Positions 24,794-32,191 of a DNA stretch of 64,000 nt are shown in pieces (position 1 is the first letter of the stretch; every line of letters begins with the position of its first letter). This DNA is from Allocoleopsis franciscana PCC 7113 (GTDB taxonomy: Bacteria; Cyanobacteriota; Cyanobacteriia; Cyanobacteriales; Coleofasciculaceae): contig NC_019740.1 in the NCBI RefSeq assembly GCF_000317515.1, forward strand, positions 28,472 through 92,471. The letters are read 5' to 3'. Under the pieces are notes generated by a model, which did no database searches, had not been told where the DNA came from, and saw nothing but the letters and a program-made list of their open reading frames with translations. Position numbers and translations under genes: made by a program.

Positions 24794-25801
24794 ATGTCTG
24801 TACTCTATGTTACTCAGCCGGAAGCTGTTTTAAGTAAGAAATACGAAGCCTTTACTGTAGCGCTGAAGCAGGAGGATGGTTCCTGGCAAAAAAAATCTGT
24901 CCCGGCGCAAACGGTCGAACAGGTGGTATTAATGGGTAATCCCCAGGTTACGGGTGATGCTTTAGTCTATGCGCTGGAATTGGGGATGCCAATTCATTAT
25001 CTTTCCGAGTTTGGTAAGTATCTCGGTAGCGCTTTACCCGGATATTCTCGCAATGGGCCGCTGCGGTTGGCTCAGTATGCCCTTTATCACGATACCAAAG
25101 GGCGGCTGGAGTTGGTAAAAGCGATCGTTTCTGCCAAAATCCACAACCAGCATCTAGTTTTGTATCGTTACAAACTGATGGGCAATCCTCTCAAGTCCCA
25201 CAAAAAACTGGTTGCGGAGCAAACCACGCTTGACCAGGTGCGGGGTGTGGAAGGATTGGCAGCGAAGGATTATTTTGGCTGTTGGGATGCTTTGTTGAAA
25301 GAACCTTGGTCGTTCCCTCGACGCAATCGTCGTCCTCCTACTGACCCGGTTAACTCACTGTTGAGTTTTGCCTACGGATTGCTACGGGTGCAGGTGACGG
25401 CAGCAGTACACTTGGCGGGATTAGATCCGTATATCGGCTATCTACATGAGGTGCATCATGGACAGCCCTCAATGGTGCTCGATCTGATGGAAGAGTTCCG
25501 TCCGCTGGTGGCGGATAGCTTGGTGCTGTCGGTGTTGAGTCATCGAGAACTCCAGCCAGATGATTTTACAGAAAGTTTGGGGGCTTACCGCTTGTCGGAG
25601 GATGGACGAAAGACGTTTCTCCAAGCCTTTGAGCGCTTTTTGACAGGAATGCAGTGGGCTTCGCTGCAAATCTCTATGGAGAAGTTGATTAAGCCCTCTG
25701 AGGATTCGGTACGAGTTTACGTGTTGGATGCGGGGGCCTTGAAGCGTACCCTGACCTACGGTTCCCAACAGCCTCGCCAAGACACAACGATCATTCTATA
25801 A
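24794..25801 (+). CDS. cas1: Cas1 integrase
   Basis: 335 residues from the ATG at 24794. Family marks: LYVTQPEAVLSKKYEAF start, VRGVEGLAAKDYFGCWD (metal-binding Glu), GYLHEVHHGQPSMVLDLMEE (His and acidic residues). It forms the spacer integrase with Cas2. No cas2 follows: the array 3 leader begins within a few bases of the stop. Spacer acquisition therefore needs a Cas2 from elsewhere, for example from the type III locus or another replicon. Confidence 0.95.
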   Translation: MSVLYVTQPEAVLSKKYEAFTVALKQEDGSWQKKSVPAQTVEQVVLMGNPQVTGDALVYALELGMPIHYLSEFGKYLGSALPGYSRNGPLRLAQYALYHDTKGRLELVKAIVSAKIHNQHLVLYRYKLMGNPLKSHKKLVAEQTTLDQVRGVEGLAAKDYFGCWDALLKEPWSFPRRNRRPPTDPVNSLLSFAYGLLRVQVTAAVHLAGLDPYIGYLHEVHHGQPSMVLDLMEEFRPLVADSLVLSVLSHRELQPDDFTESLGAYRLSEDGRKTFLQAFERFLTGMQWASLQISMEKLIKPSEDSVRVYVLDAGALKRTLTYGSQQPRQDTTIIL

Positions 25802-25804
25802 TTG

Positions 25805-26018
25805 GGCTAGTCAAATTTTTCGTGGGTCAAAGCGGGGGCGAAAAACCGAGGAGTGCCACGAAAAACGCCAGAACCTTGACAATTAAATAGTTTGAGCATT
25901 TTCAGTTGCTCAGTAAATGAGAATGGGTTTCAACAAGTGGGACTGAAATGAGGGTGAAAAAGAGTCCCACGAAAATCATGGGTAGAACCCTCTGTCCGTC
26001 GATGTTTCAGATGGCGGA
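25805..26018 (+). promoter_or_regulatory. leader of CRISPR array 3
   Basis: About 214 bp between cas1 and the first repeat, without a gene. It carries TTTTTCGTGGGTCAAAGC and the motifs shared in inverted order with 20620-20830. The segment touching the first repeat (GTTTCAGATGGCGGA) is nearly the same in both leaders, as expected for a Cas1 integration site. Confidence 0.8.
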
Positions 26019-26756
26019 CTTTCCGCGAACTTAATCCCCGCAAGGGGACTGAAACCTTCATCGCCATCACGGGAGGGGCGGGGAGGAACTTTCCGCGAAC
26101 TTAATCCCCGCAAGGGGACTGAAACATACGAGGAATACCATCAATTCCACCTAAATTCTCAAGTGCGCTTTCCGCGAACTTAATCCCCGCAAGGGGACTG
26201 AAACAACAGGTAACATGTTTGAAGCTACATTACCAAAACTTTCCGCGAACTTAATCCCCGCAAGGGGACTGAAACAGTTATTTAAACTCCTGTCATTTAT
26301 TGCACTAGTCTTTCCGCGAACTTAATCCCCGCAAGGGGACTGAAACAACTGTATAACCTTAAGTATTTAGCTTAAGTAACCTTGCTTTCCGCGAACTTAA
26401 TCCCCGCAAGGGGACTGAAACATTGGACGCTGTGCCAATTTCTCAGCCATTGAACAAGCGACTTTCCGCGAACTTAATCCCCGCAAGGGGACTGAAACAT
26501 TGGACGCTGTGCCAATTTCTCAGCCATTGAACAAGCGACTTTCCGCGAACTTAATCCCCGCAAGGGGACTGAAACGTTGAAATATACATTGTTCTAACCT
26601 CGTATTAAATCAAAACTTTCCGCGAACTTAATCCCCGCAAGGGGACTGAAACGAGGTGATCGAAGAAAGTTCAAATTCAGGTGAAGACACTTTCCGCGAA
26701 CTTAATCCCCGCAAGGGGACTGAAACACAAAGACCAACAATCAACCTATTTATAAA

Positions 26757-26803
26757 TGTCACTTGAACCATATCCTGTCCAAAGTGGAAGCATAAGCTGT
26801 CCA
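26757..26803 (+). repeat. left terminal inverted repeat, transposon copy 2
   Basis: Same sequence as 2141-2187, preceded by the ATAAA target duplication. Confidence 0.95.
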
Positions 26804-26961
26804 GCGACAGGGGCAAAAACCCTGATGCTGTCGTAGGAAGAACAGTGGCTTTGGTAGCCAAGTAGAACTATAAATTGTCCCTAAGTTGAAATTGGAAGGA
26901 TAAGATGTCCTGGAGTTGATAAACTGACAATATCCTCCCATTGCTGCCAGAGAAAAAATAA

Positions 26962-29349
26962 ATGCTGGACGGCGAACAGTTTGTGCGGTGGTGTCAGCAG
27001 TTAGCCTTGGCAGAACCGACAAGGAAATACATCGAACTGTTACGCAGTTCGCCACCTGCGCGTGTGGTACGCAGTAGGGCAGGCAACGTGAGTGGTCGTT
27101 ACCCCAGTCGAAAAATGGGCGTGACGATTCAATTTGAGAGCCACCACAACGAATTGGCAGGCATCTATGAAATGGAATATGACCCAGATGTGCTGGAATA
27201 TTACGATCAACCCAGTGGGCTTAAACTTAGCTATCAAGCTCTGTGTGGTCGGAAAGTAGGAGTCCTGCATACCCCAGATTTCTTCGTGTTGCGCCAAACA
27301 TCTGCTGGCTGGGAAGAGTGGAAAACACTTGATGAATTAGTGCGATTATCAGCTAAGATGCCTGCTCGCTACGTGCAAGAAATTGAAGGTCAATGGCACT
27401 GTCCCCCAGGAGAAGAAGTAGCACAAAGCTTGGGATTATATTATCGCATCCGCTGCAACGCTGAAATTGACTGGGTTTTCCAAAATAATCTTCATTTTCT
27501 CGAAGACTACTTGCAGCCGTCCCATTTGGATCTAGAAGAGAACGTTCGTGCCAACATCACATTACTGGTAGAACTTCATCCAGGAATTACCTTAGGTGAA
27601 TTGCTACAACAGGGGTACAACTGTGACGAGGTTTATACCCTAATTGCCCAAAATCATTTAAAGGTGAATTGGCGAGGTGTCAACATAGCGCAACTTGGTT
27701 CACAGCGTCAAATCTTTCCGGCTAGTCAGAAAGTTTGTCAAACCGAAACAACCAAGTGGAGAAGAGCATCAACCTTAGAATTAGCCCCTAACTTAGTTGA
27801 CCTAAAACCTGGTTCTCCTGTGGTGTGGAATGGAAAAAGCTTATCGATTCTCAATCGGGGAGAAACCCATACAGCCCTACTCAATGAAGAGGAAAAAGTC
27901 ATCCAACTGCCCAACGTTGCCCTATTGGAATTAGTCAAACAGGGTGAGTTAACAGGTGTTGTCACCCACTCCTTACCATCTGCAAAAGAAGTCAATGACC
28001 TTTTAGCCAAGGCTAGCGTCGATGATTGTGCACAAGCCAACCGCCGCTATTCCATCATTGCTCCCTACCTAACGGGTGAACTCCAAACCTCAAATCAGGT
28101 CGTCAGTACACGTACAATTCGCCGTTGGTTGCATTCGTGGCAAAAAGCCCAAGAGCAATATGGATGTGGTTATGTAGGTTTATTGCCTCGCGTCAGCTCT
28201 AAAGGTAATCGCCAATCCAAATTACCGGAAGCGACACAAAAAATCGTAGACGAATTCATTGCTAACAACTATCTAAATCTCAAACAGCAAGGAAAATTCG
28301 CCGTTTACAGTTCACTGGTACGAGCCTGTGAACAGCAAGGGATTACTCCTTGTAGCTACAAAACATTTGTCCGAAACATTCATCAAAAATCTAACTATGA
28401 ACAGGCTTTGAAAAGGCAGGGGCGTAGGGCGGCTTACAAGCACGAACCTTTTTATTGGGAGCTAGAGGTAAACACCCCTAGGCACGGACAACGACCCTTT
28501 GAAATCTGCCATATTGACCATACACAATTAGATATTGAGCTAGTTAGCTCCCACACATCAGTAAATCTGGGTCGCCCTTGGGCTACCTTCCTAACAGACG
28601 CTTACTCACGACGAATACTAGCCGTTTATCTGTGTTTTGACCCACCGTCCTACCGTAGTTGCATGATGGTAATGCGCGAGTGTGTCCGTCGTCACGGACG
28701 CTTGCCCCACACGATAGTGGTGGATGGAGCCAAAGAATTCATGAGTGTTTACTTCGAGCGGCTACTAGCCGCTTACTCTTGCACGAAGAAAACCCGACCA
28801 GCGGCTAAACCCCGATTTGGTTCAGTATGCGAACGCTTGTTCGGGACAGCCAACACCATGTTGATTCACAATCTCCAGGGAAATACGCAAATTAACAAGA
28901 ATTCTAGGGCTGTGACGAAAAGCGTTAATCCCCGTAATTTAGCTATTTGGACGCTGGGGAGTTTGTATCAGAATCTATGCGATTGGGCTTATGAATTTTA
29001 CGACAACAAGGAGCATCCGGCACTCTTGAAAAGCCCAAGAGCAGCTTTTTCAGATGGCTTGTTGCAAACCGGATTGCGCCCACATAAACTGATTCCTTAC
29101 GATGAAACCTTTCGGATTTTGACCCTACCAACAACATCCAAAGGAACTGCCAAAGTCATTCCTAATCAAGGAGTCAAAATTAACCACATCTACTATTGGC
29201 ATAATAGTTTTCGGAATCCGGAAATTGAAAAGACTCAAGTTCTCGTGCGCTATGACCCAAATGATGTTGGGATTGCCTATGCCTACATAAAAGGTCAGTG
29301 GGTAAATTGCATCTCGCAGCACTATAGCAGCTTAGCGGGTCACTCTTAG
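26962..29349 (+). CDS. tnsAB: TnsAB fusion transposase (copy 2)
   Basis: 795 residues, identical to the copy 1 protein except Q139 in place of K139. All TnsA-like (E59, D106, E119/K121) and TnsB-like (D519, D588, E624) residues are intact, so this copy also looks functional. It lies rightward within the array, in the direction of array transcription. Confidence 0.93.
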   Translation: MLDGEQFVRWCQQLALAEPTRKYIELLRSSPPARVVRSRAGNVSGRYPSRKMGVTIQFESHHNELAGIYEMEYDPDVLEYYDQPSGLKLSYQALCGRKVGVLHTPDFFVLRQTSAGWEEWKTLDELVRLSAKMPARYVQEIEGQWHCPPGEEVAQSLGLYYRIRCNAEIDWVFQNNLHFLEDYLQPSHLDLEENVRANITLLVELHPGITLGELLQQGYNCDEVYTLIAQNHLKVNWRGVNIAQLGSQRQIFPASQKVCQTETTKWRRASTLELAPNLVDLKPGSPVVWNGKSLSILNRGETHTALLNEEEKVIQLPNVALLELVKQGELTGVVTHSLPSAKEVNDLLAKASVDDCAQANRRYSIIAPYLTGELQTSNQVVSTRTIRRWLHSWQKAQEQYGCGYVGLLPRVSSKGNRQSKLPEATQKIVDEFIANNYLNLKQQGKFAVYSSLVRACEQQGITPCSYKTFVRNIHQKSNYEQALKRQGRRAAYKHEPFYWELEVNTPRHGQRPFEICHIDHTQLDIELVSSHTSVNLGRPWATFLTDAYSRRILAVYLCFDPPSYRSCMMVMRECVRRHGRLPHTIVVDGAKEFMSVYFERLLAAYSCTKKTRPAAKPRFGSVCERLFGTANTMLIHNLQGNTQINKNSRAVTKSVNPRNLAIWTLGSLYQNLCDWAYEFYDNKEHPALLKSPRAAFSDGLLQTGLRPHKLIPYDETFRILTLPTTSKGTAKVIPNQGVKINHIYYWHNSFRNPEIEKTQVLVRYDPNDVGIAYAYIKGQWVNCISQHYSSLAGHS

Positions 29350-29474
29350 CTGCAACTCCAGCGGAGAAACTGGCTTACTTTGAAAGTTGTACGGTAGTAC
29401 ACAGGCAATTAAAAATTGCTTATGAAGCTGTAATAGATGCCGTCAATAATCCTGGAGGAGCTTCATTAATCTTT

Positions 29475-30500
29475 TTGTTTGGTCCTACCGGGGTGGGGAA
29501 AACAACCTTACTCCATCAAGTTGTGAAAGTGCTAATAGAGCAGAACTCCAGAGCTATGCAACTTGATTGTGGGCATATTCCTGTTGCTTATGTAGAAGCT
29601 CGCGCTCCCGAATCCGGGTCTTTCGACTGGAAAGATTATTATAAAAGCGTCTTGATAGCTTTAGCTGACCCCTTCGTTGATTATAAACTCAGAACTGGCA
29701 GTAGCCGAATTGAGGGCAGGGGTTCGGCTCAACGTCTAGTTAAATCAAGAGCCAACCTTTCAGATTTACGAGAGGATGTAGCCGCAATTATCCAACAACG
29801 TCGGTTAATTGTATTTCTAGTTGATGAAGCCCAACGCTTCACTAAAATGGCATCGGGACGAAGACAACAAGACCAAATGGATGCCATTCAGTCAATGGCA
29901 AGTTTCACGTCCACCCGACACGGACTTTTTGGCACTTATGAACTGCTACAGTTAAGAAATTTAAGCGGTCAATTGAGCCGCCGCAGTTTAGATATTCACT
30001 TTCCTCGTTATCAAGCGGATTGCTCACAGGACGTTAAAGATTTCAAACGGGTACTCAAAAGCTTTGCCTGCCAAATGCCCTTGTTAGAAGTCCCTGATTT
30101 AGAGCAGCATTGGGAATACTTTTACGAACGCAGTATCGGTTGTGTCGGGATAGTGAAAGATTGGCTGACACAAGCTTTGAGAAAAGCGTTGGGAGAATCA
30201 GCCTCTACCCTGAGCTTGGCACATCTTACACCTTATGCTCCCAGTGTTTCTAAATGTATGCAAATGGCAACTGAGGCGATAGAAGGTGAGAAAGCGCTGC
30301 TCCAATCGGAGAGCGAACTGAGCCGATTGCGTCAAAAATTGGGATTAACTGTTAAGGAGCCACCAACAGCAACAGAAGCCTTGCTCAATAGCCCGACCCG
30401 TTCTACGGCTAATAAAAAAGACAAGAAAACAAAGAAACGTCGTCCGGGAGAGCGTAATCCTCAACGGGATGTCATCGGAGGCGCTCCCAGTGTCAGTTGA
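29475..30500 (+). CDS. tnsC: TnsC-like AAA+ ATPase (copy 2)
   Basis: Identical to copy 1. The same start problem applies: the frame is open back to 29328 but has no ATG, GTG or TTG before the TTG that abuts the Walker A motif. Its retention in both copies argues against a recent start-codon lesion in one of them. Confidence 0.88.
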   Translation: MFGPTGVGKTTLLHQVVKVLIEQNSRAMQLDCGHIPVAYVEARAPESGSFDWKDYYKSVLIALADPFVDYKLRTGSSRIEGRGSAQRLVKSRANLSDLREDVAAIIQQRRLIVFLVDEAQRFTKMASGRRQQDQMDAIQSMASFTSTRHGLFGTYELLQLRNLSGQLSRRSLDIHFPRYQADCSQDVKDFKRVLKSFACQMPLLEVPDLEQHWEYFYERSIGCVGIVKDWLTQALRKALGESASTLSLAHLTPYAPSVSKCMQMATEAIEGEKALLQSESELSRLRQKLGLTVKEPPTATEALLNSPTRSTANKKDKKTKKRRPGERNPQRDVIGGAPSVS

Positions 30501-31713
30501 AAGCTGGAGTAATCATCAACTGTGGTATTCAAAAACCACAACAATTCCAGAGCGTAGCCGCCTGCATCCTCTTGAACCCATCGGTGTAGGAACGCCGACA
30601 GTAGAGAGTTTAACCAGTTATGTGGCTCGGTTGGCAGCAGCTCATCGAGTACCTACGGGTATTTTGCTAGCTCAAGAAGTCGCTCAACAAGTCAGTAGAT
30701 ATCAGGGCAATCAGCATCAAGGGTTATCCAGATGGTTTTTCCGTGTCTTTTTCAACGATACGGGGGCCTGGAATGGCATGGGAATTATGGCATCTGAGCC
30801 AGTTCATGTGTTAGAAGCACGAACCAAGCAGCATCAGTTACGGTTTCTCACTTTGTTACGTTGGGCTAACGTTTTACCGTCACGAGGTTTACTTCGTACC
30901 AACAAGGCTTGGTGTCCCGTGTGCTATGACGATTGGGAGCGTTGTGGCAAACCCATCTACGAGCCTTTATTATGGTCGCTCCAGGTAGTGACAACTTGTC
31001 CTGTTCATCAACAAGTTTTATGGCATCAATGTCCCAATTGTCGGCGGTCGCTCTACCCTCTAGAGTGGAATTCCCGACCGGGTTTCTGCTCTAGATGCCA
31101 ACAGTGGTTGGGTGTGAGTTCATTTTTGAGTACAGGCGAGACCTCTTTTGATGCTTCCCCAGTAGAGCCACCTGATTGGGAATGGCAGATTTTTGTTGTG
31201 TACTCCGTGGGAAAAATTCTAGAGCAAGCACCTTTTCTTGAGTCTGTGCCAGCTAGAGAAAATCTGGCATTTTGTATTGACTTATGTATTCAAAAAGCTA
31301 CCAACGGTAATGCTAAAGCTTTTGCTGAGTTAATGTACCTGAGTGCTTCCGTACCAGGAGAATGGCGATGTGGTCAAGCACTGGCACAATTAGGTTTGCT
31401 CTTACGAGTTTGTTGGTGTCTTTCTATTCCTTTAGTTGATTTCCTCACTGGCCGGGTAGTGATTGAGCAACCGCTATCGTTGAAGGTTTTGCCTATCACT
31501 CAACAAAGGAGAAAAACTAATCGGCGCTTTGATGCGCTGAAAGTACAAATGTTTTTAGAGGCAGCTTTGTCTTTTGAACCACCCCAGTCTCTCAAGCAAG
31601 TGGCTGCTACTATTGGATACGACCCTGGCGATATCTCCCGATTTTTCCCAGACTTGTGCCACCAAATTTCCGCTCGTTACAGATTATACCGACAAGCAAT
31701 CAGAAAGTCCTAG
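30469..31713 (+). CDS. tniQ: TniQ/TnsD-like target-selection protein (copy 2)
   Basis: Identical to copy 1 (414 residues): TniQ signature, Cys/His zinc cluster and C-terminal helix-turn-helix-like block. It overlaps tnsC by 32 bp, a sign of translational coupling. Confidence 0.9.
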   Translation: MSSEALPVSVESWSNHQLWYSKTTTIPERSRLHPLEPIGVGTPTVESLTSYVARLAAAHRVPTGILLAQEVAQQVSRYQGNQHQGLSRWFFRVFFNDTGAWNGMGIMASEPVHVLEARTKQHQLRFLTLLRWANVLPSRGLLRTNKAWCPVCYDDWERCGKPIYEPLLWSLQVVTTCPVHQQVLWHQCPNCRRSLYPLEWNSRPGFCSRCQQWLGVSSFLSTGETSFDASPVEPPDWEWQIFVVYSVGKILEQAPFLESVPARENLAFCIDLCIQKATNGNAKAFAELMYLSASVPGEWRCGQALAQLGLLLRVCWCLSIPLVDFLTGRVVIEQPLSLKVLPITQQRRKTNRRFDALKVQMFLEAALSFEPPQSLKQVAATIGYDPGDISRFFPDLCHQISARYRLYRQAIRKS

Positions 31714-31817
31714 CTATAATAATGCCATTCCCCAAGTCTATCTCCAGGTACTCGCAAGCGGTTCAAGTCTAGTTACCTCGTCCCACCACGTCGAAGTATA
31801 AAGTGACCACAGTTTTT

Positions 31818-31864
31818 TGGACAACTTATGCTTCCACTTTGGACAGGATATGGTTCAAGTGACA
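31818..31864 (-). repeat. right terminal inverted repeat, transposon copy 2
   Basis: Same as 7202-7248, followed by ATAAA and eight spacer bases before the repeat at 31878. Confidence 0.95.
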
Positions 31865-32191
31865 ATAAATTTGAGAGCTTTCCGCGAACTTAATCCCCGC
31901 AAGGGGACTGAAACTAGCCTTAGAATGGGGGAACCTCTTCAGATTTCTCCTTTCCGCGAACTTAATCCCCGCAAGGGGACTGAAACCGGTTGACATCCTC
32001 CCACCGCTAATTCGGAGTACCGAACTTTCCGCGAACTTAATCCCCGCAAGGGGACTGAAACGGACGGCTGATCACAATTTGGCTAATGCGACCTTTGAAC
32101 TTTCCGCGAACTTAATCCCCGCAATGAAACTGAAGCTCTTGAGAGTGCGTTTCCAGTTAAAGCCATGATGTTCTGTTACCAGCACAAAGTC

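Larger units (their letters stand above)
26757..31864 (+). mobile_element. Tn7-like transposon, copy 2, inserted in a spacer of CRISPR array 3
   Basis: Same 5108-bp length and gene content as copy 1, flanked by a perfect 5-bp duplication ATAAA (26752-26756 and 31865-31869). The only difference noticed between the copies is A at 2760 versus C at 27376. The right end is again 13 nt before the next CRISPR repeat, and orientation relative to the array is the same. Confidence 0.97.
26019..32136 (+). CRISPR. CRISPR array 3 (14 repeats, 13 spacers), interrupted by Tn7-like copy 2
   Basis: 37-nt repeats beginning CTTTCCGCGAAC and ending GGGGACTGAAAC. Starts: 26019, 26089, 26168, 26239, 26310, 26385, 26462, 26539, 26616, 26690, then 31878, 31950, 32025 and a degenerate last copy at 32100-32136. 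Spacers are 33-40 nt. The sixth and seventh (26422-26461, 26499-26538) are identical. The tenth is split by the transposon: 26727-26756 and 31870-31877. Repeat type fits cyanobacterial type I (I-D-like) arrays and the adjacent cas1/cas4 module. Confidence 0.96.

Noticed and set aside
25802..26018. cas2 downstream of cas1
   Set aside because: The space is taken by the array leader; no frame of 80-100 codons with Cas2 features exists.
32062..32099. Self-targeting spacer against recD2
   Set aside because: The spacer shares only 14 nt (TCACAATTTGGCTA) with recD2 near 32900. One such match is not surprising among about 20 spacers and 64 kb.
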